Shown here in pieces: positions 1 through 11,963 of a DNA stretch of 64,000 nt; position 1 is the stretch's first letter, and each line of letters opens with the position of its first letter. Origin of the DNA: Dryomyza anilis (taxonomy: Eukaryota > Arthropoda > Insecta > Diptera > Dryomyzidae); NCBI GenBank assembly GCA_951804985.1, contig OX638132.1:20441529-20505528 (forward strand). The letters are read 5' to 3'. The notes under the pieces were generated by a model. The model was given only the letters and a program-made list of their open reading frames with translations. It was not told the origin of the DNA and ran no database searches. Position numbers and translations under genes: made by a program.

Positions 1-935
1 GATAGAAATGTTGAAAATAATAAAAATGAGATAAATAATTGTACAACCGCCACCCAAATGTCTGCGAACTGCCGCACAAAAAAGAAATCAAAATTTTGAC
101 AAATTTCAAGTGACGCAAATTAAAAACATTTTTCATTGTATGCAATTAATTGCCGAACAGATATCATTGAACCCACCCACCCACAATCCTGTCTGGGGGT
201 TGGAACTAGGCGTTACTAAGTTCATGTCTACTTGTTGAATGTCGTCGTTCCAATTTAAATTTTCAATTTTGTATATATTTTCGTATTTCCATTAGTACAT
301 TACACAGTAGTTCAATGCTGACAACACAAAAACAGAAAAAAAAAAAAAAAAAAGAAAACTTCGGTCTGTCGAGACCACTTCCTTTTGGCGTATTAAATTT
401 GGTTGAAGAAATTTGCAAATTTTGGAATTTTCAGCATATTGCGTGAGGTAAAACTTTATTTCGATGCAACCTCATAGACAATTTGTTTACTTTACACAAA
501 AATTTGCCGGATGTTGGCAAAATTATAAACCAAGAAACAACCGACAAGAAAAGTTTTGATTTTTTTTTCTATTGAATCACAGCGTTGGTCCGGTGTCAGC
601 CACCAGAGAGCTTAATGCGAGCTTAGAATAATAAATTGTTCTGAAACGTACCTTGTTAAGTAACAAAAACGTTTAAATTGATCACCCTACATAAATTATA
701 ATTGGGGATAATCACGTCAAAGAGTTTAAATGTGCGCAGTGCGTCATTAGAAATTGTCCTTGGTTTTTTACTTTTTTTATAAGAATATAATACTTCTTAA
801 ATATTTTATTTGACTAGACAACTTGTTGAAAATTAAAATAAATTTAGTATTTACTATATTTTATTGATTGAGTACTCAGTGATAAAATAAGTTTTAACCA
901 AAAATGCTTTAAAATTAGTGAACATTTTCTCAGAA
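1..935. other. AT-rich non-coding DNA, nothing recognised
   Basis: There is no ORF of note, no terminal repeat and no tandem array apart from an A-tract near 336-354. It may be intron or intergenic sequence; nothing in it decides which. Confidence 0.5.
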
Positions 936-1965
936 TACCACAATTTATTGCCAAAGGGGCGAATGTGCATTTTTAAAAATGATGGGAAATCAAATTTTAA
1001 AAATTAGAAAAATTTATATTTTTTTCATTTTTTTCTGTTATTTTGGTTTATTTGTCAATTATTATAACGTATGTAAAATATTTTTAGATTTGGACAACCT
1101 ACTGAATTATAAATAAGGATTTTGTGAGGCTATATCCTGATCAAAACGCAAATATTTTTGTTTTTTTGCTATAACTTTTAATTAGCGCCGATAAAATAGT
1201 AATGTAAAGGCATTAATTGTTTGCTTTTAAAGCACCTATATATTGGCATCATTAATTAAAAATATTTTGCCAAACATTCATTTGCCATTTGTAAATTGAA
1301 TGAAAAAAATGTTTGGCAAAATATTTATAAATAATGATGCAGATCGAGAGGTGCTTTAAAAACAAACAATTATTACGTCTACATCACTATTTTATCTTGT
1401 AGCAATAAAAAATTATAGCAAAAAACGAATAAATTGGAAAAATTGAAAATCTTGTCATGCCAAAAGGGCGAATATTTCGTTTTTTTTCCATAACTCTTTA
1501 ATAGTACAAGATAAAAAAAGTGATGTAAAGACATTGATTGTTTGTTTTTTTAAAAGCACCTATCTGCATCCCTTTTTAATCACTATTTTATTTTGACATT
1601 ATTTTGACAAACATTTTTTCCTGCAAATAAAAAATGGCAAATTAATGTTTAGCAAAATATTTTTAATTAATAATGCGATCGATAGGTGCTTTGAAATAAA
1701 ACAATAATTTCCTTCACATCACAATTTTATATTGTACCGTTAAAGAGTTATAGCAAAAAAACGAAAAGATTCGCCCTTTTGACATTGCAAGATTTTCAAT
1801 TTTTCAAATTCGCCCTTTTGGTATTGTCTTTTGTGGCTGGAAATATCCAACATGATGACACGCGAATTTGGCACAGCATACTTGAGGATAAACTACATTC
1901 AAAAATGTAAAAAAAACGCAAATGTCAAAAATTGCACATTCACCCCTTTGGCATGATAGTGACCA
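936..1965 (+). mobile_element. Non-autonomous TIR element, family A, copy 1
   Basis: The ends are inverted copies of a terminal motif: TGCCAAAGGGGCGAATGTGC at 949-968 and its reverse complement, TGCACATTCACCCCTTTGGC, at 1933-1952. The interior has two roughly 140-bp hairpins centred near 1290 and 1625, each bounded by a GCACCTAT motif and its complement. Diverged copies of the AAAGGGCGAA core recur inside (about 1459, 1770, 1808). No transposase ORF is present. The same arrangement occurs in the opposite orientation at 62688-63628. The outermost bases and the target duplication are not certain. Confidence 0.75.
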
Positions 1966-2184
1966 TATGATCGATTTTAAAATTACTCTTCGTTTTATAT
2001 TAAAAAAAAACATACATTTCCGAAGATTATGAGAAAATCTTGAAAAGCTTTAACTTTTGGAGTAGACAGAATTTCTGAAACAAAAATTGTTTGCACATCT
2101 TAACGATTTTGAATAGAAGCTTATAGGCCCTTATGTAATCTAAATCCGATTGCGTGCTTCTCTTTTTGGTTTTATCCAGAGCTG
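1966..2184. other. AT-rich non-coding DNA, nothing recognised
   Basis: Short interval between repeats with no supported feature. Confidence 0.4.
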
Positions 2185-3010
2185 TAAAATTAATGACTCA
2201 TTTTGTAATGATTGCTAAACGATTACGATTCTTTATTAGTCGTAATCCAAAATTATGATAACGATTAGAAATAATTACAAAGTAACACTACCTAACACGC
2301 TTATTGCCATGGACTTCCCATACATCAATTCTATATAATTCACAGGTGCTAAGTTTGACGGCTATTTCTATTACATAACGTTTTTAAGAAAATTGCAAAA
2401 GTATTTTAAGCCGTTCTTACCCACTACTTAGAATAAAAAAAATATAGTCCGTGGAAAATACTTTAGCAAAAAAAATTTAAACGCAATTTTTCATTTAATT
2501 GATTAGGCTAATTTAATATGTTAATGAATGCTATTATTCCTTTTGAATTTTTGAATTTCCCTTTGAATTTCCCATGGTTATATTTCGCCGGCATATATAA
2601 AAAATATATATAGGTTTGTACGTCTAACATGGAAAAGAAAATTACATTATCGTTTTTGGTACAACTATTAAAAATAAAAGGAAAGAAAAAAAATTATAAC
2701 TTAAAAATCTCAAAAACTGGACCCTATTTAACAAAACCATTTTCGGAATCAGCTCCAGTATCAAATAAAGGCGCAATCAGAATAAAATAAGAAACAAAAA
2801 TTTGGACTTTTATTAAGAAAATATCGACAAGTTTTTAACCAAGAGTCTTGCTTTGCACAATTTAATCAATTTTTAGATTATTTGATAATAATCAAAAAGA
2901 GTAAGCCGACTACTTTTTAGGATTATTTCTATTTTAATTATTTTTTTAAATTACATTTTTAGTAATCGTAATCAAATGAAATCGTAATACAACTTTTTCA
3001 GTTTTCCATA
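2185..3010. repeat. Degenerate inverted-repeat region, possible old TIR element
   Basis: ACGATTACGATT-type sequence near 2220-2290 reappears inverted near 2955-2990 (AATCGTAATCAAATG), which suggests a decayed palindromic element. A family G fragment lies inside it at 2297-2530. The ends cannot be placed exactly. Confidence 0.35.
2297..2530 (-). mobile_element. Fragment of TIR element family G
   Basis: The segment from CATGGACTTCCCATAC through AAGCCGTTCTTACCCA to GATTAGGCTAATTT matches the reverse complement of the right end of the longer element at 40232-41250. Only one end is represented, so this is a truncated copy. Confidence 0.6.
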
Positions 3011-3036
3011 TTGCTACGAAAAGATGTAATTTGTGT

Positions 3037-3135
3037 TAGAAAGAGATGGAAGATCATTCAGCGCACTGAGGCAGTGTGCGAGAATGAGATGGAAGATCAG
3101 CGCACATGTGTGCGAATGAGAGGCAAATAGCATAC
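3037..3135. repeat. Short tandem duplication, about 50-bp unit
   Basis: GAGATGGAAGATCA followed by GCGCAC and then TGTGCGA-GAATGAG occurs twice in succession. The unit itself contains a GCGCAC/GTGTGCG inverted pair. Confidence 0.5.
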
Positions 3136-3458
3136 ACGAATCTTCATACACGAAAAGTGTAGAAGATTCTCGAAACATGTCAAAGTGTATTAAACTGATG
3201 TATGCAGTATATAATGTAGCCGCACGGTGAATAAAAAAGCACTTTTTTCGAACAAAATTCTATAACTTCAAAACAAATCGGTAGATTTTGTTGATTTTAT
3301 ATAAAAAAATATATATATATCAAGGTATAGAAATGCATTACAATAATACATTCACATTTGAGTACTCAGGACAAGCCTTAGACGTGAACAGAAGGCGACA
3401 TTTTCGTTTTCATCCAAAAAGTTTCCACTATGTCCAAATTTCTTTTGGCATATGGGCA

Positions 3459-3735
3459 AGTCCCGGGATTACAGATGGGACATTCGTACGCCTGAAACTT
3501 TAATATCTCGAAGGAAAATTAATGAATTTACTTGATTTTTTTTTGTTCAAGTAGTATTTAAATAGGACTGAACAATCTATAAGGTAGATCAAAAGATATA
3601 AATTAAATAGTGGTCGTTCCGGACAGGACAAAAACGGAGGTGCATGTTGAGGTTCATATGTAAATGCCAAAAATTCAGAAAATTGTCCGTACAAATTAAG
3701 TTTTTTTAATTATTTAAAAAAACAGCTGAAACCAT
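3459..3735 (+). repeat. Dispersed repeat family I, copy 1
   Basis: GGGACATTCGTACGCCTGAAA, ATATCTCGAAGGAAAATTAA and AAATAGTGGTCGTTCCGG recur in the same order at 8498-8770. There is no coding capacity. The class is unknown. Confidence 0.65.
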
Positions 3736-4485
3736 GTGCTTTTTATTAAAATTGTAGCGATATTTTACAACAGCAGTGATAAATATAACGAAATAAAACG
3801 TGTGATAACATCGGTATTTTTAATATTTTTCTTACTTTCAAATGCAACAAAAATAGTTGGTAGTTATTAATTCAAGTATTTTTAACAATAATCAATTAAA
3901 ATGTAAAAAATATCTTTCATTCAAATCGTTTTTAAAATAACTCAAATAATACTGTTTGAAAGTAATGCAACTGAAAAGTTTAATCGTTGCTCTGAAAAAC
4001 TTTTAAATGTATTTTTAACTTACGTATAGTGTCGTCACAATGTTAAAAAGTTTTGTAAAACAAAAAGTTATTTCTAGCACTAGAAGTGTCATTTTCTCAA
4101 AGCATCGTTACGTTTATTTACGCAATTTCTTTATGTCACTTGATATGTCAATATTTTCAAAAGGAGCTTGAGTTAAATTGCGTTATGAAAGAATGTACGT
4201 CATAGATGCACAAACTGAACTAAAAACTAATAATATTGTTTTCAAAAATTTATCAAGAGATTTTCGGTAAATACGGGGATTTTAGTATTTACCGATTTAT
4301 TTTGTTTAATTCATAGGCGTTGAGCTGTTTTTATAAACAGTTCGTAAAAAACTAACATTTAAAATTAAAATCAATCTGAAAAATGTTCTCAAGAATAGTC
4401 AAAAGTTACATTAATTTTGCAAATAATTTGAATTGTGACATGATCTACTATTGACATTTCTGCCAATTGAAATCTAGGTACGGAT
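3736..4485. other. AT-rich non-coding DNA, nothing recognised
   Basis: No ORF, terminal repeat or tandem array could be supported. Confidence 0.4.
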
Positions 4486-4942
4486 CCCTAGTGGAAATTT
4501 GCCCGATGCGCCATCGGGAAATGATCGGGGTTTCGTCAGGTAACCCCTATTAGAGCAAATATGATCATTGCCTTGTCATGCCCTTATCATGCTCACCATA
4601 GCAGGGTTTACATTATCTAAACAGCCAATGGTCCCGATCAAAGCTACATTAGTTGTTCGTCATAAAGAAATTTTCAATGCAATGATCAGGTTTCAATGAG
4701 GTATGATATTTTATTTCATCGGGTATTTGTAGTGCTTTCGTATGCTCATGTTTTAACAAGGCAATGGTCAGATAAATATTGATATGTGGAATTACCCCAT
4801 CAGTACATGATCATTGCCTGAGGTGAGTACATGATCAGGACACTGCGTTACAAGGACATCGTGGGCCTCGTCATATCCCGATCATCTCAAATAATGACAT
4901 GATCAGTTCATGAGCATGGCCCTATCAAAATTTCTACTAGGG
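4486..4942. mobile_element. TIR element family F, intact copy (457 bp)
   Basis: The ends are inverted: CCCTAGTGGAAATTT on the left and AAATTTCTACTAGGG on the right. AT lies on both sides as a possible duplication. The interior is less AT-rich than its surroundings and holds many ATGATCA/TGATCAT words. No ORF is present. A broken copy sits at 36018-36366. Confidence 0.75.
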
Positions 4943-5008
4943 ATTGCACTGGAACTGAAACTGAAACCATTAGTTAATTACTGGAACTAGAACTGAAACC
5001 GGAAACAT

Positions 5009-5044
5009 AATTAAAAAATAAATAAATAAATAAATAAATAAATA
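5009..5044. repeat. (AAAT)n microsatellite
   Basis: About eight perfect AAAT units follow a run of A. Confidence 0.9.
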
Positions 5045-5219
5045 CTTTAATATACTTCACTTTAACACACTTTAACATACTTCAGTGGCCGACTTGAAAT
5101 CGTGTAAGAATTTCATTTGAGTACGCCTATGTTTATAGAATTTTTATTTATTATAAGGGACCAGAAGTCGCTTCAAGCGAGAAATACATTTTCATTTAAA
5201 TATATAGTTAAGTAAAAAT

Positions 5220-5345
5220 ATTATTATTCAAAAAGTTTACTTCGGCCGGTATATGTGTAAAATTTACATTTAAATACAAATGGTCGAGTCACAGGTCACA
5301 ATCGACCGATCCTATCCATTTTGAATACCAGACAGCATAATTCCT
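5220..5345 (+). mobile_element. Helentron (mini-me/DINE-1-like) fragment
   Basis: The GGTCGAGTCACAGGTCACAA..CGACCGATC stretch matches the middle of the larger element at 29151-29885. The microsatellite and the 3' end are missing. Confidence 0.5.
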
Positions 5346-5419
5346 ATAAAGTGTATGTTATTTAATTGTTAAATACTGTTTGCTTGTTTTTTAAAATATT
5401 ATTTTGAGAAAAACTAATT

Positions 5420-6885
5420 TGTTTCTTTTTTTAATAAAGTAATTGATGGACATTATTTCGAAAATAAAATTCGAAAAAAAAAATGTTTGTGCGATGAAAA
5501 TTTTTCCATAAAAAAAAATGCGAAAAAAATCTTAAAAAAATGTTTTTTTCGAAAAATTTCTTTTTGATAAATATATTTAATTAGTATATGCATGTCGAGC
5601 ATGCATTATATAAGAAATAACATACAAGAACTACACTCAAAATAATGTTTAGGACATTTTACGAAATATTTTTTCGTAATTTTTAATTTCGTAAAATACA
5701 CGAAACATTTGTAATTTCTATTTTTTACCCAAACTATTCTTTACGAACGATTTGAATATATTACGAAATATTCGTAAAATTGAAACAACAAAAAAATTAT
5801 CAATATTTCGTTTAAATTACGAAAATGTCGTTATATTATTTTCTTTTACAAATTTTTTTACGAAAGAATAACATATTTTACAAATGAGCTTTACATTTTA
5901 CGAATAAATTACAAAAATTTCTTAAATTTTGAGGCTATATTTAGAATTTTACGAAACATTCGTGTTTCGTAAAAATATAACATAAAATACAAACAGTTTC
6001 AAAAGTGTTCTGTGTGAGTTATGTTTATCCTAAAAGTGCAATGTATCAAATTAGTGCATAATGTTTCACATTTTTATGAATGAATTTTTATGGTTTTGAA
6101 ACGCGGGCGCAAATAGATATTTATAAATACAAAAAGGTTTAAAATGTGTTCTTTGTTAGTTCTGTTTGTGTCAAAAGTATTATATTTCATATTTTCGATA
6201 TTTTTATGAATCGTCATTTTCATCGTCAATTTTTTTTACAAAGTATTCGTGTATTTTACGAAAGATTCGTAAAATGTTTCATATGTTTTAAATATGTACG
6301 AATGCTATCGTCAAAAGTACAAATACTTTAGTAAAATGTACGAATATATTCGTAAAAAGGTACTCAAATATTCATTAAATTACGAATCTTTCGTATTATG
6401 TACGAATGACTTTCGTAGATAAAATCTACAAATAGTTTTGAAAATAAACAATTAATATTTGTAATTTTATTATAAATTTACGAAAGTTCTTTTTTTGTGT
6501 ACGTTACGAAATATATCGTGGTAAATTTCTCGAATTTTTCCGTAAAATACTCGAACAATTTCGTGTATTTTAAACAGATTTTATTTTAAGTATACTTGAG
6601 AACTGAGAAGTATGGCAAACATGAAGGAAAAATAATTCTTCATATATATGTTGCACATATATGTTGTATTATATATTTGTTCATTAACATAATGAAACGT
6701 ATTCTTTCAATAGAGTTCATCATACTGAGGAACACTTTTTCGGTTTTTGATAATATTTATAATGAATTCATAACATTGATGTTTTGTAGTTACCAATATT
6801 ATGAATCGTTCTTCAATACAAAATGAATTAAGGTTTGAAGAACGAAATTTATCAATATGATGTTGAATTTTTTATCTGTAAGTTT
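5420..6885 (-). mobile_element. TIR element family D, old copy split by a family B insertion
   Basis: The sequence up to 5633 (GCATGTCGAGCATGCATTAT, then CAAGAACTA) continues at 6593 (TACTTGAGAAC) and ends near TTTTTTATCTG at about 6880. In intact family D copies CAAGAACTACTTGAG is continuous, so the split is secondary. The left terminus is worn away. Confidence 0.7.
5634..6592 (+). mobile_element. TIR element family B (959 bp), flanked by TA
   Basis: It begins CACTCAAAATAA and ends TTATTTTAAGTA, with TA on both sides (5632-5633 and 6593-6594). The interior is crowded with TTACGAAA/TTTCGTAA words that can fold on themselves. No protein of note is encoded. It was inserted into a family D element, so the empty site can be read and the TA duplication is directly supported. 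Confidence 0.85.
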
Positions 6886-7050
6886 AGCGTATAAAATTCA
6901 TTAGTATGCGACGCATTTGCGACGAAAAATAATTATCAGTATTATGGTTTTTCGTAATTTAAATTGCCTATTTTAAAACTAATAATTATAAAATATAGAA
7001 CAATATATTTTATATAAACATTTAACGTTTACATATTGTATGGGTTATTG

Positions 7051-7249
7051 CACCCAGAAAAAAAAACTATATAAACAATAGTTTTTTACTATTAAAAATA
7101 ATCAATAGGAAAATACCATTAAATACTAGAAAATACCATAACATTGCCATTGAGTCTATATGAAAGTATATATTTTTTATATACTATTAAATCAATAATT
7201 GTCCTATTGACCAATTTTAATGGGATTTCTGGGAATTTTTTTCTGGGTG
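7051..7249 (+). mobile_element. Short MITE family C (199 bp)
   Basis: CACCCAGAAAAAAA at the left is mirrored by TTTTTTTCTGGGTG at the right, with TG on both sides. The interior has ACTATTAAAAATAATCAATAGG and related palindromic words. A second near full-length copy is at 57001-57220. Confidence 0.85.
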
Positions 7250-7252
7250 TGT

Positions 7253-7690
7253 CCACTTGGGACACGGGCGACTTCACTAGTTGCTGCTGCTAGCTGGAGG
7301 CGCTTTCAATGTTTCAGGTTCGTTGCTTAACGAAATCCAACGATGGCCTTTACGCTGCTTCTGCGCCTGCTTTGTGCCGGTGACTGGTGACGTCGACTGC
7401 GGTCTGTTACCGAGCAAATTGTCTCTTGAGACAATATATATATTAAATAAAAACGCGTGGTTGTTTTAAGTTTACGTTATAATATTTATTAACTTAAAGT
7501 TTTAAGTAATTTAAAGAGCTGTTGCGGCGATCAGAAAATGAACGTTGTGCTGCTGCAGATGTTAAAAGTGAAGTGAGTCGCACCACGAGGCAAATGTCAC
7601 CTTTGATGTTTGTTCTTTCGCTCATCTATGCGAGTGTGTCGTGTGCCTGTCATGTGTTGGATACTACATAGGCAGAGTTGCCAACCGATC
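7253..7690. other. GC-richer block, possible retroelement LTR relic on the minus strand
   Basis: GC content is visibly above the surroundings. Read on the minus strand it starts TGTAGTATCCAACACATGAC near 7672 and holds AATAAA-type signals around 7440-7490, as an LTR would. No matching partner LTR, primer-binding site or target duplication was found. It could equally be unique host DNA. The 62-residue ORF within it is not convincing. Confidence 0.2.
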
Positions 7691-8497
7691 TAATGATTCG
7701 CCTTATTTTTGTATAATGCGGCGTTCACATCAGATGATATTAAATTTACGTTCGCGCAAACAGTTACATTAAATCAAAGTATATAAAATTATTTCTTTCT
7801 TATGTATCCATTCCCAAAGTGGTACTTTTTCGCTTACTTAGTTTAAATGGATATTCATTAAAAAAACATGTTGTATCGTGTTCTTTTCACACATATTATG
7901 CGCTATAAGCTCGTTTAACACAAACTTTTGCCTCTGTTTTAATAAGTAAAACATATATGTAGTACTTTCGAACTTGTAATGTTTCTTTGAAACTCAATTA
8001 ATCGTATAAACTCTCATGAAATATAAATAAGTTTGGTATTTTTCGCATTTTTTTTTTTTGTTTGAATGAGGACGACAACAAGCGTCTGAAAAATGCTATG
8101 CAAAAAGTTTTGCTTTAATAAATATTATGTGAACGATGCAGTGAAAGCATAAAAATTAAAAACAATAAATAATTCTTTAAACAAAAGAACAAAGTTAAGG
8201 CACAAGCAACAATATTTTAATTGCCAGTTTCTAATGTAGGAGCGATGTTTAAATTTAAATGTTTAAATTAGCACAAGTTAATGTGTATAAACAAAAGCAC
8301 TTAAATACATGATTAGCTGTTCATTTGAATTATTATTATTTGGCGTCGTTTTGTTTTTCTTTTTTACATTTTGCGGATTTGACTGACAGCTGTCAAAAAT
8401 TTGGCTGATTTGAAGTATTATAATGAATATAAAAGACTCGTACTAATTTTATAATTAACTAAAAATCTGAGAATTAGTGAATATAAAAACGACATTT
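7691..8497. other. AT-rich non-coding DNA, nothing recognised
   Basis: No supported gene, terminal repeat or array. Confidence 0.4.
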
Positions 8498-9440
8498 CCT
8501 AGGGTTCCCGACGGGACATTCGTACACTTAAAACTTTGATATCTCGAAGGAAAATTAAAGAAAGTACTTGATTTGTTTCATTCACGTAGTATTTAAATAG
8601 AGCTAAACATGAAAAATATAAAAAAAATGTTATACGGTAGATTAAAAGTTATAAATTAAATAGTGGTCGATCCGGTCGGGACAGAAAACGCGGAAGTGCA
8701 TTTTGAAATTCCAAAAAGTCAGCGAACTTTGCGCATATATTTTTTAAATAATTGATTAAAAAAATTGCTGTGAGAATTTGCTTTATTTGTAAATTTAGAC
8801 TTTGTTTCTTAATTTTAGACTTTTTTCATAATAAATCACAAACAAATTTCCGGACGGTACATAAAATTTCGTACACTCAGTAAAAATATAGCATAAAATT
8901 CAAAGTTTTTAGTATTGGAATTAATCAATAGGATAAATTAATTAATTCAATCGGTAAATCCCATTAAACACTACAAAATACTATACAATTATTTTTGAGT
9001 TTGCATAAAATATTATTTTTTTTAAATCAATAACAGTCCTATTAACAAATTTTAATGGAATTTTGTGATATTTTTTTTACGAGTATAAAAAATATCACAA
9101 GAATTTTTTTTTCTAAAACTAATTTGCATACACATTGTTTTTTTTTACTTATTTAGAAACATATCAGAGATAATGTGCTTTATTTTTGTATATATACACT
9201 TTGTAATAAATCACAGTCCGGATGCTCCGTATGGAAATTTACACAACGATTTTTTGCTAAAAAAATAATTTTATATCTGACAATATGAATAATAATTATT
9301 ACGAAATGAAAAACAATTCTAATTTCCAGATTTTTTAAGTTTTTTTTTATAAAATTTTGAGATAAACAAAAATGTTCATATATTTTTTATCACGTTTGGT
9401 ATGCACGACAGTTCCGGACGGGACAGATTTCAATTTGTTG
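8498..9440 (+). repeat. Dispersed repeat family I, copy 2, interrupted
   Basis: This matches the copy at 3459-3735 (GGGACATTCGTACACTTAAA, ATATCTCGAAGGAAAATTAA, ATAGTGGTCGATCCGG). CCGGACGG-type words recur near 8860 and 9411. A family C-like element is inserted at 8874-9085. Confidence 0.6.
8874..9085 (+). mobile_element. MITE family C, diverged copy (212 bp)
   Basis: It starts CACTCAGTAAAAATA after TA and ends TTTTTTACGAGTA before TA. The interior shares ATTAATCAATAGGATAAATT and ATTTTAATGGAATTTTG with the copies at 7051 and 57001. Confidence 0.65.
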
Positions 9441-9954
9441 TCAAAAATTTTCTAGAATTACTAGGAAATCGATGCTTACATTTTCGAAAATGCCAAGGAA
9501 ATTGTGTTTAAGAAGCAGAAAATTTAACTATTTAAAAAAATGTTGTTAGTTTAATATGATAATAAATATGTCTTTTTGGTTCCGGTGGGGAAAATAGGAG
9601 ACCATTTTTAAAAATCAAAATTTTTCCGTTATTTCATATTAATGATTATCGATCAAGTTCTTACTTCTGATCGAATTCGAATCGAATTTCATATAAAATA
9701 TATAAACAATCGGTTTTGAATTCAATGTTTTAGTACAAAAATTTGTTTTTTCAATGAATTCAATCCATTTGCTATGACTTCAACGTTTTGAATTTGTTGG
9801 GAAAACACATGTCTTGTATTGTAACATCGAATTCAAACCGTTTCTAACTTTATTATCTAACTTTATTTCATTTAAAAGAGAATTACACCATAATAATGCA
9901 TATTTCCAATTAAAAGCTTAACAAAATCCCTAAAAATAACACTTATTTTCTTTA
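9441..9954. other. AT-rich DNA with a diverged copy of the 51.2-kb palindrome
   Basis: At 9652-9850, GAATCGAATTTCATATAAAA, GAATTCAATGTTTTAGTACA and ATCGAATTCAAACCGTTTCT follow the same order as sequence at 51222-51415. The rest shows nothing. Confidence 0.45.
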
Positions 9955-10500
9955 GGGCCAGTTTTTCAGTTCTAGTTGAACTTCGTTTGTAGTTTAAGTA
10001 GTTTAAGTGAACTTCATTTGTCGTTTAAACTTAGTTTAAACTTCGTTTAAACTTTCAAGAGAATATAGAGAAAATTATCTCACAACATTATTGCTATTTT
10101 CTGTTTCTGCATCGTATTACATTTTGTTCTTTATTTTGAGTTTTTTGCACTTTATAAAACATTCAAAAGGTAAAGAGGAAATTGTCTCACAGCACTTTTG
10201 CTATTTTCTGTTCCTGATTTTTGCACTTTTTTTAATAAAAAAAATCCTCATGTCCCACAATAGTTGCTCATTATATTGCTAATATTTCCGATTATAATCA
10301 TTAAATTTGCCTGAAACATTTATTTAATTTTTGAATGACATTCAAATCAAAATCGAAAGAAATTTTTATTGACCGGATCTATGTACATTTTAAACTATCA
10401 CTGAAAAACTGCGAACAATATTAAACGTCGTTTAATTAAAAGAGAAGATTAATTAAACGAAGTTTAAACTACGTTTAAACTAGCACTGAAAAAGTGGCCC
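9955..10500. mobile_element. TIR element (546 bp) with GTTTAAACTTC motifs
   Basis: It starts GGGCCAGTTTTTCAG and ends CTGAAAAAGTGGCCC, with TTA on both sides. Within both ends a GTTTAAACTTCGTTTAAAC-like motif is repeated in inverted orientation. No coding capacity. Confidence 0.75.
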
Positions 10501-10700
10501 TTAATGTTTAAACTCCGAAATAAAGAAAAATCATTGTAAAACTGATATATATTTTATATTCTGAAAGTGGCCTTTCTGATATGGATTTACCCATAAACAT
10601 AACTCTTTAAATCAAAAAGTATTCAACACATAGTTATATAATTTAAAACTTCTTAAAATTCACTTTCACCTATTAATATGCGTTGCAAAATCGGTGCCCA

Positions 10701-11963
10701 CACTCAAAATAAAGTCTGCTTAAAATACACAAATCGTTCGTGTATTTTACGAAAAAAATCGTGAAATTTATCCACGAAATATTTCGTAAAACACACTTTC
10801 GTAAATATATGATAAAATTACGAATATTAATTGTTTATTTTACGAAACTATTCGTAGGTTATATCTACGGAAGCCATTCGTACATAATACGAAAGATTCA
10901 TAATTTATTGAATATATGTGTATCTTTTTACGAATATATTCGTACATTTTACAAAAGTATTCGTACTTTTAACGATAGCATTCGCTCATTTATGAAACAT
11001 ATGAAACATTTTAGGACTCTTTCGTAAAATACACGAATACTTTGTTTAAAAAAAAAATGGACGATATAAATGACGTCACATAAATATATGAAAAATATGA
11101 AATATGATACTTTTGACACAAACAGAAACAACACAGAACACATTTAAACCTTTTTGTATTTATAAATATCAATTTGCGCATTATGCACTGGTTTGATTCT
11201 TTTGCACTTTTAGCACAAACAGAACTCCCACAGAACACATTTTAAAACTGTTTGTATTTTATAACTATCTGTACCAATTAAAATAAAATGCAGCTCCAAG
11301 TTGCTATTTGATTCGCAAAAAACACAAAGGTTTCGTGAAATTCTACATATAGCCTCAAAATTTAGCAAAGTTAAAATATGTTATTCTTTCGTAATAAAAT
11401 GTAATTGAAAATAATATAACGAAAGTTTCGTAATTTAAACGAAATATTAGTAATTTGTAGCCGCGGTAGCTCAGTGGTTAGTGCGTTGGACTGCGAGCCG
11501 AAAGGTCCCCGGTTCAAGTCTGGACTGGGGCTTACAACATCTTTTCATAGAAACATTTTTCTATACCGCGCTACCTCTCGCCAGTAAATGGCAAACCTAC
11601 CAGAGTAAAAGATTGCCTATGAAAAGCTCTCACCCGCCGTTCGGATTCGGCAATAAACTATAGGTCCCACCACTTTGAGTACAAATATAACACGCACAGC
11701 TCAAAATGGTGACAGAGCTCGGCCTAAGTTCTTATAGGACTGTAGTACCAAACTATTATTATGATTCGTAATTTTGTTGTTTTTTACGAATATTGATTTA
11801 CAAATATTGATTCGTAATGTATACGAATCGTACGTAAAAAATAATTTGGGAAAAAATAGAAATTACAAATGTTTTGTGTATTCAACGCATTATTCGTGTA
11901 TTTAACGAAATTAAAAATTAAGAAAAAATATTTCGTAAAATGTCCTAGAAATTATTTTGAGTG
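10701..11963 (-). mobile_element. TIR element family B, copy carrying a SINE
   Basis: CACTCAAAATAA at 10701 and TTATTTTGAGTG ending at 11963 are perfect inverted ends, flanked by CA on both sides. Without the 304-bp SINE and its duplicated target it is about 950 bp, the size of the copy at 5634-6592. Short peptides readable on both strands here come from the repetitive ACGAAA sequence. Confidence 0.85.
11460..11763 (+). mobile_element. tRNA-derived SINE, complete copy
   Basis: The first 73 nt resemble a tRNA: GCCGCGGTAGCTCAGTGG contains an A box and GGTTCAAGTCT is a B box, the two internal RNA polymerase III promoter elements. About 210 nt of unrelated body follows (TTTCTATACCGCGCTACCTC, CGCCGTTCGGATTCGGCAAT) and then an ATT-repeat tail. 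Direct repeats ATTAGTAATTTGT (11446-11458) and ATTCGTAATTTTGT (11764-11777) flank it. The anticodon-loop region reads CTGCGAG, but the cloverleaf is imperfect, so this is not a tRNA gene. Mobility would depend on an outside LINE. Confidence 0.9.

Noticed and set aside
11460..11532. True tRNA gene on the basis of A and B boxes
   Set aside because: The anticodon and T stems pair poorly, the sequence continues into a shared body and ATT tail, and five copies with target duplications show it is a SINE head.
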